A stretch of DNA of 61,104 nucleotides, from NCBI GenBank assembly GCA_966211965.1, contig CBIHON010000031.1, forward strand, positions 1 to 61,104. Reading direction: 5' to 3'. Shown in pieces: positions 8,007 to 17,170 of this stretch. This DNA comes from CBIHON01 sp966211965. Lineage in GTDB: Bacteria > Pseudomonadota > Gammaproteobacteria > Burkholderiales > Burkholderiaceae_D. The notes beneath the pieces are model-generated. The model was not told the origin of the DNA and ran no database searches. It saw only the letters and a program-made list of their open reading frames with translations. The position numbers were made by a program, and so were the translations under genes. Each line of letters starts with the position of its first letter. The first letter of the stretch is position 1.

Positions 8007-9254
8007 TTACCAGCCGTAGCGGAGCTGGACATACAGCAACCGGTTCTTGTCCAACTGACCGAAAAAGCTGTGCCTCGGTCCAAAGTAATAATCGGTGCCG
8101 GTCTGCACATGCCAGTGATCGTCGATTGCATAGTCGAGCTTGGTGCGCCAGATCCCGCTGTGCGACGGCCACATCACGACGCCGCTGGTTTCCGCCGTCA
8201 AGGTATCGTTCCACCAGCGGCTGGCCAGCCGCCAAGTCAGCCCACCTTGCGAGGCAGAGGTCTGATTACTGATGGCCGCCTGCCGCCACGCGATCTCGCG
8301 CGCAATCGGCTCCGCGATGGTATCGGGGCTTCGAAAATCCTGCACATGCTGGAGGATGGCTTGAAACCCTAGCGTCGTCCCGTGATTGAAGTTCCATTCT
8401 CCGCCCGCGACCAACCAAAGCTGCGGCTTTTTATGGGAGAAATCATCCGGTCCCGTGCTGCCGGTTTGCATCCATGCCGCTTCGGCGCGCCAGACCATGT
8501 TGCCGTGGGCAAGGCTGATATCGCCGCCGACGATGCGCACCGGCTGATTGCGCAGCACGACATGGATACCGCTTGGGGTCAAACCGTCCAGGATCAGGTC
8601 GGGCATCGGATCTACACCATGGAAATAAGACAGCGATCCATCCATGCCCTCGCTGCCGGCCTCCCATTTGACCGCCCATTGCGGCTTCCGTGGCGGATCG
8701 CTTATCGTGTAACTGACGTCCGGCCGGGCTTCCAACGGAATGGCATGACTTGCCGCACGAGGAAACCACAAGCCGATAAAATTGCCGATGCCGGTGTCGA
8801 TGCTCAACTGCGCCGCTTCATTTCCATGGCGCTGATCGCCATCTTCCGGCGTCAACAGGGTGAAGTCGCGCGGCGCCAGATTGTCGGTCGGATTGATGCC
8901 GTCGGCGCGGCCCCAAGCCACTATTTGCCGGCCGAGTTTCAATACAAGCGGGCCCTGATTGTAGCGCCAGTACAGTTCGCGCAAACGGCCTCTTGGCCCA
9001 TCCGGATCGGCCGTGGCCTGGGCGCGCAGCCAGCCGCTGCCCGACAGCGTGCCGGCGGCTTTCAGGTTGAGTTTGGTCTCGGTCCAGACATCGGTTTGCA
9101 CCACGCCCTTCTTGTCATCCAACCGGCGCGAACCGTTCCAGACATCGCTGCGCAGTGACAGAGTCGCGTCAATACTGTCCGCCAAACCTTCCGCATGCAC
9201 CGGCAGCGCTGCGGCCAACGACAGAAGAAGGCCAAACCAGTGACACCGCTTCAT
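8007..9254 (-). CDS. Outer-membrane beta-barrel protein (DUF1302-like), last gene of NRPS operon
   Basis: About 415 residues with a signal peptide (MKRCHWFGLLLSLAAALPVHA) and a beta-barrel pattern of alternating polar and aromatic strands ending in a C-terminal aromatic (LLYVQLRYGW). The segment LKLGRQIVAWGRADGINP resembles DUF1302-type proteins, which are often encoded beside MMPL/RND transporters and LolA-like proteins. It is likely the outer-membrane partner of the transporter at 9260-12400. ATG 9254 has a GAGAAG site. A GTG at 9263 overlaps the transporter stop and is the alternative. The exported compound is unknown, and the barrel could be a pore or a substrate acceptor. Confidence 0.8.
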   Translation of the reverse strand: MKRCHWFGLLLSLAAALPVHAEGLADSIDATLSLRSDVWNGSRRLDDKKGVVQTDVWTETKLNLKAAGTLSGSGWLRAQATADPDGPRGRLRELYWRYNQGPLVLKLGRQIVAWGRADGINPTDNLAPRDFTLLTPEDGDQRHGNEAAQLSIDTGIGNFIGLWFPRAASHAIPLEARPDVSYTISDPPRKPQWAVKWEAGSEGMDGSLSYFHGVDPMPDLILDGLTPSGIHVVLRNQPVRIVGGDISLAHGNMVWRAEAAWMQTGSTGPDDFSHKKPQLWLVAGGEWNFNHGTTLGFQAILQHVQDFRSPDTIAEPIAREIAWRQAAISNQTSASQGGLTWRLASRWWNDTLTAETSGVVMWPSHSGIWRTKLDYAIDDHWHVQTGTDYYFGPRHSFFGQLDKNRLLYVQLRYGW

Positions 9255-9259
9255 CGCTG

Positions 9260-12200
9260 TCACTTCTCAAGTGCCCTCGGCGTAAACAGGCTTTCCGCCA
9301 CGTTTTGATCGGCCTGGAAGCTTTCGAACTGGATAACGGTGCGGTGTCCGGTTTGCAGATTTTCGGCTTCGGCAAACATCGGCTGCCAACGCCTGTTGCT
9401 GCCGACCTGTTGGATGTCGCGAAAGACAATCCGCTTCAGCGGCTGGTTGGCCAAGTCCCAGAATTCGGTGCGGGCGGCAACGAAGTTATCTTTACGCACC
9501 CACGACAAACGCTTGCTGTAGCCGGAATTTTGGCGCACCGTGTCGTTGACAGGCGTCGATTCGATCACATAACCGGCTGCGCCTTCGATACTGTCTTCTT
9601 TCACCAGCTTGTGGTTCCATTCCTCGGGCTTGTAACCAATCACATCGCCGTAGCTGAAGTCGGTGCCGACAAAGCTGTCTTTCTTGTTGGCTGCGGATAA
9701 GCGGCGCACCTTGCCCAGCGCCGGCAAATAAATCCACATGTCGTCATCGGCGTTGGCATGCTCGACCAGCAGCGTGGCCGTTCCCTTGACGTCGGCCGGC
9801 GAGAGAAAACGCACCAGCCGCATCGTGTCGGCGTCATTGGCCTGCAGGCGCGTATAACCCTGGGTTTTGCGCACACGGCTGACGCCTTCCTTATTCGTCA
9901 ACGTGAAAGTGGCGTTGGCAATCGAATCCTTCACCTTGGTAGCGGCAAGGTTTTTTTGCATGATGATCAGCGGTGACAGTGTGTCTGCATGCGCCATGCG
10001 CGAGACCATCAGCAGCAAGCCGGAAGCGAGGATCAATACGCCAGCCAGCCGCCATACCGGCCGCCTGCCGCCGCGATCGAAAATGAAATTCGGGCGCAGG
10101 TAAAGCACCAGGCTCGGCACCAGAGTCAGCGAGGTCCACACGCTGACCAGCATCGCCAGTACGATGAACAGCGACAGGTACAGATGCACCTTGTAGCCGA
10201 TCGACAGCGCCAGCACGCCGTAGCCGCCCGCCACTGCGGTGGCGACGAACAGCGCGGCCTTGCCGGCAGTGGCCAGGGTTTCGCGCACCGCCTGCTCATC
10301 GCCGGAACCGGAACCCACCTGTTCGCGCATCCGGTACAGCAAATAGATCGCATAGTCGGCGCCGATGCCCGCCGCCATCGCCGAGATCAGCGAATTCGGG
10401 ATGTTGAGAGGAATGCCGAATGCACCCATCACGCCAAACACGCTCAGCACCGCCATGGCCAGCGGCAGCAGCACGATGAAGCCCGCGGTCAGCGAGCGGA
10501 ATGCCGATGCAGATACCACGAAGATGGCCAGTGCAATCTGCACGATGTTGAGGACTTTGCCTTTCACCATGGTGTCGGTGAGAGCGATGGTTTGCGCGAC
10601 GTCGCCGCCGAAACTGACTTTCACAGCCGGTCCGAAGACCTGCTCGGTATGCGCTTTAAGCTTGTCGACCAAGGTCTTGATATAGGCATTGCTGCCGGTC
10701 TTGAGCAAGATTGTGATCTTGGCCGCCTTGTACTGATAATCGACATAGGAGTCGAAATCGCCGGGTTCGCCCGACATCGAATACAGCAACAGGTATTGCG
10801 ACACGAGCTCACGGCTGTCCGGCAGGCGGTCCGCACTCTTGGCATCGCCGTTCACCGCCATGTTCATGCGCTTAAGGTAGTCGACCAGAGACACAGTCTT
10901 GCCCACATGCGGCTGGCTTTCCGCGAAACGCTGCGTGCTCTCGATCGCCTTCAACAACGCCGGTGATTTGATGGCGTCTGCCTCGGCGCCCTCAACCAGG
11001 ATATACAAGCTGTTGGTGCCGCCCAGCTGGCGATTAAGGAATTCATCGTCCTTCTGGATAGTGAGATCGCTGGAGAAGAAATTCTTGCTGGCGTTGTCCA
11101 CCACAATGCGCTGCATGCCGAGCACGCACAATCCGCTGAACAGCACCAGACCCAGCATCACCCAGCGGCGGCGAGAAGCCGGAATCACCTGCTCGCCGAC
11201 CCAACGCGGGATACGGTCCCAGATACGCTGCTTGGCTTCGGTCGCACGGTCGCGCTCAGACGGCGGCTTGAGCAAAGAGCGAACGGCCGGGATGAAGGTC
11301 ATTTCCAACAGGACTGCACTTAGGATACCCACGCCAGTGAAGATGCCGAAAGCGCGGATGGTGGCAATATTGAATGCCACGAGCGAGAAGAATCCGAGTG
11401 CAGCCACGCCGCCGGCAATCATCATCACCGGACCGACGCCGGCCAGGGAAAGAATCACCGCTTCACGATTCGCTTCGGCCGGCGAAAGTGTGCCGGCCCG
11501 GCGCAACTGCTCATATTCTTCGTAGTAGCGTTTTAGCAGCTGTACCGCATGCCCGGCAGCGATCGCGAGAATCAGGATAGGGGTGGGCGAGTTGAAAATG
11601 TCGAACGGCTGGCGCAATACCCCCATCATGCCGGTGCCCCATACCACCGCCATCAGTGCGGTTACCAGCGGCAGGATCAAGCCCTGCCTGGTGCGAAAGG
11701 CTTCGAAATGCAAGAGGCCGATCACCAGCAACGCAATCGGGAACAACACGTCCATGCGCGCGGCGAATTTCTCGGTCTGGTCCAGGTAGACTGGATTCCC
11801 GCCCAGCGTGATATCGACTTCCGGACCGGCTTCCGCTTCTACCGCCGCCTTGACCGGCCCAACCATCTTCTGAAAACCGTCGGAACGCTCCTTCAGTTCG
11901 ACCAGGATTGCCGCTGTGCGGAAATCCGGCGACACCACGGTATTCAGGTAGACCGGGTTGGCTGCGATCGCCGCTCTCAACGCTGCCTTGTCGGCCTCTG
12001 TCACCGGCATTTTTCCCAACAAGGGGCGGGCTTCAAAGCCATCGCCGTTGCCCTTGATCGCCTTGGCCTGGTGCGCGGCCAGACTAACCATGGTTGCGCG
12101 CACTACGCCCGGCGCGGTTTCCAGTTTGCGCGTCAGACGCTCTACTCGCTGTAGCACCGCCGGTTGGAAAATATCGCCCTGCTTGGGGGTGATGCCAATG

Positions 12201-12400
12201 AGCATCAGGTATTTGGAACCGAACATCTTGTCTACCCGGTTGGTGGCCTGGATGTAAGGATGGCCTTGCGGCGCCAGCGCAGCCGGATCAATGAGGATTT
12301 TCAGATCGGAACTGAAGTAGCCGAATACAGCAGTAATCACCAGAGTGAGCGCAATCGCCCAGACACGATGCCGCAACAGCCAATGTGCGTAACGATTCAT
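9260..12400 (-). CDS. RND/MMPL-family transporter fused to a LolA-like domain
   Basis: A 1046-residue fusion. Residues 1-780 form an MMPL-type RND exporter: one N-terminal helix (HRVWAIALTLVITAVFGYF), a large periplasmic loop, a helix bundle (about 220-385), a helix near 415, a second loop (435-620), and a second bundle (620-780). From about residue 780 comes what looks like a retained signal peptide (LILASGLLLMVSRMAHADTL). A domain of about 240 residues follows that resembles outer-membrane lipoprotein-sorting (LolA-like) proteins (ATLLVEHANADDDMWIYLPA, RRLSAANKKDSFVGTDFSYGD). In other genomes these are separate genes. Here the join would tether the carrier domain to the pump. It presumably moves the acylated product across the inner membrane and periplasm to the partner barrel. 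It overlaps that gene and follows the SRPBCC gene by 38 nt. Confidence 0.88.
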   Translation of the reverse strand: MNRYAHWLLRHRVWAIALTLVITAVFGYFSSDLKILIDPAALAPQGHPYIQATNRVDKMFGSKYLMLIGITPKQGDIFQPAVLQRVERLTRKLETAPGVVRATMVSLAAHQAKAIKGNGDGFEARPLLGKMPVTEADKAALRAAIAANPVYLNTVVSPDFRTAAILVELKERSDGFQKMVGPVKAAVEAEAGPEVDITLGGNPVYLDQTEKFAARMDVLFPIALLVIGLLHFEAFRTRQGLILPLVTALMAVVWGTGMMGVLRQPFDIFNSPTPILILAIAAGHAVQLLKRYYEEYEQLRRAGTLSPAEANREAVILSLAGVGPVMMIAGGVAALGFFSLVAFNIATIRAFGIFTGVGILSAVLLEMTFIPAVRSLLKPPSERDRATEAKQRIWDRIPRWVGEQVIPASRRRWVMLGLVLFSGLCVLGMQRIVVDNASKNFFSSDLTIQKDDEFLNRQLGGTNSLYILVEGAEADAIKSPALLKAIESTQRFAESQPHVGKTVSLVDYLKRMNMAVNGDAKSADRLPDSRELVSQYLLLYSMSGEPGDFDSYVDYQYKAAKITILLKTGSNAYIKTLVDKLKAHTEQVFGPAVKVSFGGDVAQTIALTDTMVKGKVLNIVQIALAIFVVSASAFRSLTAGFIVLLPLAMAVLSVFGVMGAFGIPLNIPNSLISAMAAGIGADYAIYLLYRMREQVGSGSGDEQAVRETLATAGKAALFVATAVAGGYGVLALSIGYKVHLYLSLFIVLAMLVSVWTSLTLVPSLVLYLRPNFIFDRGGRRPVWRLAGVLILASGLLLMVSRMAHADTLSPLIIMQKNLAATKVKDSIANATFTLTNKEGVSRVRKTQGYTRLQANDADTMRLVRFLSPADVKGTATLLVEHANADDDMWIYLPALGKVRRLSAANKKDSFVGTDFSYGDVIGYKPEEWNHKLVKEDSIEGAAGYVIESTPVNDTVRQNSGYSKRLSWVRKDNFVAARTEFWDLANQPLKRIVFRDIQQVGSNRRWQPMFAEAENLQTGHRTVIQFESFQADQNVAESLFTPRALEK

Positions 12401-12438
12401 GATGTTTTTTAAATAGAGTGTGAGAATGGAAAACAGGA

Positions 12439-12888
12439 TCAGGCGATCGCTGCGTCGGGTGCCTTCAGCAGACGCGCCAACGTGACCGAGTCCTTTTCAA
12501 CCTGGCTGATCAACACCTTGCGCAGCAGCGCTGCCGGCAGGATGCCGAAGAAACTGCCGGGTTCGGCACCGAACTGCCAATGCACTTCGGTGCCGTCCGC
12601 ATGCGGGCGGAAGCGATAGCGGCCTTCATAATAGAACGAACCCTCGATCACCTTGAACGCGTATTCGCGATCCGGTTCGTGCAACGTGATTTCGCTGACG
12701 AAATTCATCTTGCGGCCAAGCAGACTGAAGACGATGTTGTAGCGGCAGCCGACGGCAGGCGCCGGGCCAAGCAGTTCGGCGCTGACGCAGGCGCTCTGCC
12801 ATTCGCTGTCATTGGCAGGGTTGGACAGGTAAGCAAAGACCTGCGACGGATCGGCCGGCAAGGTAAAAGTGTAGTCCGCGTTAATCAT
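12439..12888 (-). CDS. SRPBCC-family protein (polyketide cyclase/START-like fold)
   Basis: A 149-residue cytoplasmic protein with the pattern of the SRPBCC superfamily: N-terminal strand and helix (YTFTLPADPSQVFAYLSNPAN), a curved sheet ending in EVHWQFGAEPG, and a long C-terminal helix. These proteins form a deep hydrophobic pocket and act as lipid carriers, cyclases or hydrolases. Its start overlaps the NRPS stop by 4 nt, so it belongs to the same pathway, perhaps handling the released acyl product. No catalytic residues can be assigned by eye. Confidence 0.75.
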   Translation of the reverse strand: MINADYTFTLPADPSQVFAYLSNPANDSEWQSACVSAELLGPAPAVGCRYNIVFSLLGRKMNFVSEITLHEPDREYAFKVIEGSFYYEGRYRFRPHADGTEVHWQFGAEPGSFFGILPAALLRKVLISQVEKDSVTLARLLKAPDAAIA

Positions 12889-15800
12889 GTGGAAAATCCT
12901 GGCATGGGTTGAGGGGGATAGTGGCTGTCAATCGCCTTGGCTACCGCACTGGCTTGCGGTGCATACATGATCGAGTTGTGGTCACCCGGCAACTCGATCA
13001 TGGTCAGCGATGCCGGCGCCAGTTCGGACCAGCCCAGCGTGGGACCGTAATCCTCCTGCTCGTCGATCGCTCGCACCAGCATCACCGGCAACGTCGCGGC
13101 CGGTGGAAAATACATCTGCAGTGCGATGGCGTTGGCGATATACACCTCGAAGTAGCGATGCAACTGCGCAGTATCGGCATCGGCCGTCAGCACCTCAATC
13201 TCCTTGGCGGCCGTCAATACATAATCGAACATGTCTTCCGCGGGCAGCGCGCGCAAGGTTTCCGGCTCGATCTTCAGCGATTTGCCAAACGGCGTGGCGA
13301 GATCGCGTGCAAACCAGGATAGGAGGGTTGCGTCGTCGCCATCGCTCGGTAGGTTGGCGGGAATCGGGGCGCGCGTATCGATAAGAGCCACACCGCGCAC
13401 CTCTTCGCCAGCATCGCGCAACTGGCGTGCCGCTTCGAATGCGATAACGCCTCCGAAACACCAGCCGCCCAGCAGATAGGGGCCGCTCGGCTGACGTTCG
13501 CGCAAGTGCGCAACATAGCGCCTGGCGATTGCTTCCACCGTCACTTCCGCCTCACCTTCCGCATCGAGGCCGGGAGCTTGGAAAGCCAGCACAGGCCTTT
13601 GTGGATCGGCCTGCCGTGCCAGTTCGAGATAGCAGAACACATTGCCGCCGATCGGATGAAACAGCCACAAAGCTTGTATCTCCTTACCGGCACGCAGTGT
13701 CAACAACATCGACTGCGCTGCGTCGGTCTCGCCACGCAGTTGTACCGCCAGTGCGGCAATGCTGCCATGCTGGATCAATGACGATACCGGCAATTCAATG
13801 CCGAACAGGCGGTTGATGCCCGCCACCAGTTGCACTGCCAGCAGCGAATGTCCACCTAGTGCGAAGAAGTCGTCATGGATACCGACTTGCTGCAAGCCGA
13901 GCAATTCTGCAAACAAATGTGCCAACTGGATTTCAGTCGCATCACGCGGCGCCAAAAAATTTTCCTGAGAGACGCTGTCGTCAGGTGCCGGCAAGGCCTT
14001 GCGGTCGACTTTGCGGTTAGCGGTCTGCGGCAATTCGTCGAGAAACACGAAAGCCGAGGGCACCATGTAAGTCGGCAGCACCTCGCGCAGAGCTGCATCC
14101 AGCACTGTAGGCGACCTACGCTCACCTATGAGGTAGGCGACCAGGCGCTGATGGCCGGGCCGGTCCTCACGCACAATGACGGCCACATCGCTGATGTCAG
14201 GCTGGCGCCGCAAGACGGTTTCGACTTCACCCAGTTCGATGCGATAACCGCGCAGCTTTACCTGGAAATCGAGCCTGCCGTGATGTGTCAAAAAACCGTC
14301 GGCACTCCAGCGCACGCGGTCGCCGGTGCGGTAGAGGCGGCCCGCGTGCGGCAAAGTCGGCAGCGTCGTGAACTGCTTCGCGGTCAACTCCGGCATTTGC
14401 CAGTAGTCAAGCGCAAGGCCTTCGCCGCCTATCCACAGTTCCCCCAACACGCCGGGCGGTACCGGACGTCCCTGCTCGTCCAATACGTACAATTGGGTAT
14501 TGCCGATTGGTGCGCCGAGGTGGATAGGTTCGCCTGCGCGTACACGCGTGGCGGTGGACCAGACCGTGGTTTCAGTTGGACCGTAGACATTCCACAGCTG
14601 CGCCGTGCGCTGCAAAAGTGCCTCGGCCAGCGCCGGCGGCAACGGCTCGCCTCCGCATAAGGCGGTCAGCGCATGCGAGCCTTTCCAACCGGCGTCGATG
14701 AGCATCTTCCAACTGGCCGGTGTCGCCTGCATGACATTAATGCCGTCCGCTTCCAAGCGGCGAGCCAATTGCACACCATCTACTGCAGTTGCTCGGTCGC
14801 ATACCACCACCCTGCCGCCCACCAGCAGGGGCAACAGCAGTTCGAGTACGGAAATATCGAACGCATGCGTGGTCACCGCCAGTAAGCGGGTATGACAGTT
14901 GAATTGCAGCAGCCTCTGCATGGAATGCAGAAAGTTGCGTACCGAGCGCTCTCCGACTCGCACGCCCTTTGGCTTACCGGTCGACCCCGAAGTGTAGATC
15001 AGATAGGCGGTGACACTAGCAGCGGTAGCAAATTTTGAAGGCACAGCCGGCAACGGCTGGTTCACGCACACCACAGGTAATGTGTCTGGCCACAGCACGG
15101 TCAAATTTGTATCGGAGATCAGCGCAGTGAGCTGCGCATCGTCGGCAATGGCCTTCAGACGATCCGCAGGGAATGAAGGATCGAGCGGCACGTAAGCAGC
15201 ACTGGCCGCCCATGTACCGAGAATTGCTGCGACCAGGTCGCAACCGCGCTCCAGCATCAAGCCGACACGGCTTTGCGGCTGCAGTCCCGCCTGTTGCAGA
15301 GCGAGCGCCAATTGATCGGCGCGCTCCAGCAAAGCACGATAGGACAAAGCTGTCTGCTTGTCCTGAACTGCAATCGCATCCGGTGTGCTCGCGGCCTGAC
15401 GGCGAATCTGTTCCAGCACCGGCATCTCCGGCAATGCCAGTTCAGGCCCGATCCCGCGCTGCAGCCAGGACATCATACGAGCTGGTGTAGTCAGGTCGAG
15501 ATCGCTGATCCTGCAATCCGACGCAGCGACAATTGCGCCAACCAGGGTGATGAAGGCTTGCACGAGCTCAGCCGCCGATTCTTTCTTGAACAAGTGCTCG
15601 TGGTACTTCAATACGCCGACCAGCGCACCCTCGCGCTCGCCGCCCATTTCGAGCAACAGGTCGAATTGGCCTTCCTGTTGCGGCAGTGCATAGGGGCGCA
15701 GCATGAAGCCGGGGCCGCTGCGTTCCACCGGCGCCGGTGCCGCCATGAAAAACTCGGCGAAATCGGCCAGCAACGGCAGGCGTTCCCAGGAGAAGCCGAG

Positions 15801-16892
15801 CTGAGACAGCGGCGCGTAACTGGGATCGCGCTGCGGGGCCAGTTCTTCCACCAGCCATGAAAATGGACATTGCTGATGGCGCAGCGCCTCGATGACGTTT
15901 TGCCTGACGCTGGCAAGCAACTGCGAAAACGGCGTGGCCGGATCGAGGCGGCAACGCAATGCGACAGTATTGACGAACTGCCCCAGCATCGTGCGCTGCG
16001 ACCGTTCGACACGACCTGCGACCGGCGAGGCGACCACGATGTCGGTATCGCCTGAGAAGCGGTGCAACAGGACGTAATAGGCCGCCAGCAATACCATGAA
16101 TGGTGTCGCCGCCGAGTTCTGCGCCAAACGCTTGACGCCGTCGCTGATATCGCGCGCGAGCGTGAACGGCAGCGAGCGGCCTTCATAGCTCTGCAACGCC
16201 GGACGCGGATAGTCCAACGGCAGGCCATGCACGGGAGGCGCATCCCGCAGCTGAGTGTGCCAGTGTTTGAGCCAGCTTGATACGGTAGCTGCGTCCGACA
16301 GTTTCGTCGCCTGTCTTACCGCATATTCGCCAAAACCGATGCCATCGGGTGCCTGTGCCGCCGGCTCGGCCAAGCCGAGGCGCCCGGCTACTTCATGCAG
16401 CAACAGACCAAGCGACCAAAAATCCAGCAATACATGATGCACGACCACAGCCGCTACCCAGCTGGCATCGCCGGTCTGATAGCAGTGGATGCGCCACAGC
16501 GGCGGCTGCTCCAAGTTAAAGGGCTGGCGCGTATCGCTGCGCAATTGTTCCCGCAACTGTGCCGCGCTCATGCCGCGCGCATCGCCGCAACGAATATCGG
16601 CGGCCGTCGTATTCCACACGACTTGCCGCGGCCCGTCCGCAGTCATCGGCAAGCTCGTACGCAACACCGGATAGTCGGCAATCAGTTGGGCCAGCAAGTC
16701 TCTCAGGCTGGGTGGCGAATCCCCCATCTTGTGCACTTCAACACTGAATACGAGATGGTAAGCGCCGCAATCGGGCGCCAGTTGTTGTACGTACCACAGG
16801 CCGCGCTGCTCGACGGCCAGGAGAAAGCGCGCTTCGCACGATGGCAAGACCGGCGGTATGAGAGCGGTCTGGTGTGCCACTATTTCGCTCAT
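12885..16892 (-). CDS. Single-module NRPS, C-A-T-TE
   Basis: A 1335-residue synthetase. Domains in order: condensation (about 20-450, active-site HHVLLD at 152-157), adenylation (about 490-990, core YTSGSTGKPKGV and YGPTETT), thiolation (about 1005-1075, FFALGGHSLLA with the pantetheine Ser), and thioesterase (about 1090-1335). The first condensation domain most likely joins the acyl chain on the adjacent ACP to one amino acid. My manual alignment with GrsA gives the pocket code D-I-L-Q-C-G-V-V-W, closest to published glycine codes (DILQxGxxW); treat this as tentative. The thioesterase nucleophile is cysteine, not serine (GGWCFGG, Cys about 1145), with a later PGDHNS histidine. No epimerase or MbtH partner is present. 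It overlaps its neighbours on both sides. Confidence 0.93.
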   Translation of the reverse strand: MSEIVAHQTALIPPVLPSCEARFLLAVEQRGLWYVQQLAPDCGAYHLVFSVEVHKMGDSPPSLRDLLAQLIADYPVLRTSLPMTADGPRQVVWNTTAADIRCGDARGMSAAQLREQLRSDTRQPFNLEQPPLWRIHCYQTGDASWVAAVVVHHVLLDFWSLGLLLHEVAGRLGLAEPAAQAPDGIGFGEYAVRQATKLSDAATVSSWLKHWHTQLRDAPPVHGLPLDYPRPALQSYEGRSLPFTLARDISDGVKRLAQNSAATPFMVLLAAYYVLLHRFSGDTDIVVASPVAGRVERSQRTMLGQFVNTVALRCRLDPATPFSQLLASVRQNVIEALRHQQCPFSWLVEELAPQRDPSYAPLSQLGFSWERLPLLADFAEFFMAAPAPVERSGPGFMLRPYALPQQEGQFDLLLEMGGEREGALVGVLKYHEHLFKKESAAELVQAFITLVGAIVAASDCRISDLDLTTPARMMSWLQRGIGPELALPEMPVLEQIRRQAASTPDAIAVQDKQTALSYRALLERADQLALALQQAGLQPQSRVGLMLERGCDLVAAILGTWAASAAYVPLDPSFPADRLKAIADDAQLTALISDTNLTVLWPDTLPVVCVNQPLPAVPSKFATAASVTAYLIYTSGSTGKPKGVRVGERSVRNFLHSMQRLLQFNCHTRLLAVTTHAFDISVLELLLPLLVGGRVVVCDRATAVDGVQLARRLEADGINVMQATPASWKMLIDAGWKGSHALTALCGGEPLPPALAEALLQRTAQLWNVYGPTETTVWSTATRVRAGEPIHLGAPIGNTQLYVLDEQGRPVPPGVLGELWIGGEGLALDYWQMPELTAKQFTTLPTLPHAGRLYRTGDRVRWSADGFLTHHGRLDFQVKLRGYRIELGEVETVLRRQPDISDVAVIVREDRPGHQRLVAYLIGERRSPTVLDAALREVLPTYMVPSAFVFLDELPQTANRKVDRKALPAPDDSVSQENFLAPRDATEIQLAHLFAELLGLQQVGIHDDFFALGGHSLLAVQLVAGINRLFGIELPVSSLIQHGSIAALAVQLRGETDAAQSMLLTLRAGKEIQALWLFHPIGGNVFCYLELARQADPQRPVLAFQAPGLDAEGEAEVTVEAIARRYVAHLRERQPSGPYLLGGWCFGGVIAFEAARQLRDAGEEVRGVALIDTRAPIPANLPSDGDDATLLSWFARDLATPFGKSLKIEPETLRALPAEDMFDYVLTAAKEIEVLTADADTAQLHRYFEVYIANAIALQMYFPPAATLPVMLVRAIDEQEDYGPTLGWSELAPASLTMIELPGDHNSIMYAPQASAVAKAIDSHYPPQPMPGFST

Positions 16893-17170
16893 TCTGCTAC
16901 GGGCAAAGCACGGCGTTCGGTCAGCGCATCGACCAGGTAATCCGCCAGATCAGTAATGGTCGGCCGGTCCCACAGCAAGGTTGACGGCAATTCCAGGCCC
17001 AGCTTGTCTTCCAGCTCACCGGCAATGGTTAGCGCAGCAATAGAGTCCAGGCCGTACTGCGTCAACGGCAATTCCGGTTTGATATCGGCAGAGGATATTT
17101 TCAGTTCGCGGCTCAGTAATTCGATAATGCGGGCGCTCAATGATGCGTGGTCATGCTGGAACATAGTCAT
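16889..17170 (-). CDS. Acyl carrier protein
   Basis: A 93-residue stand-alone carrier protein. The phosphopantetheine site is clear (YGLDSIAAL), followed by the usual helix II and III pattern (ELEDKLGLELP, ITDLADYLVDAL). It should accept the fatty acyl group from the ligase at 18953-20707 and present it to the dehydrogenase homologue and the NRPS condensation domain. Starts ATG 17170 and 17164 share the same GGAGAAAG site. The gene overlaps the dehydrogenase gene by 20 nt and the NRPS start by 4 nt. No phosphopantetheinyl transferase is in the window. Confidence 0.88.
   Translation of the reverse strand: MTMFQHDHASLSARIIELLSRELKISSADIKPELPLTQYGLDSIAALTIAGELEDKLGLELPSTLLWDRPTITDLADYLVDALTERRALPVAE

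Noticed and set aside
9989..10966. Plus-strand frame of 325 codons inside the RND transporter gene
   Set aside because: Low-complexity His/Gln/Arg-rich translation typical of an antisense frame in a GC-rich gene.
1355..16892. Idea that glutamate mutase supplies methylaspartate to the nearby NRPS
   Set aside because: Methylaspartate ammonia-lyase is directly coupled to the mutase and would destroy it, the two operons converge and are separately transcribed, and the adenylation code resembles glycine rather than an acidic residue.
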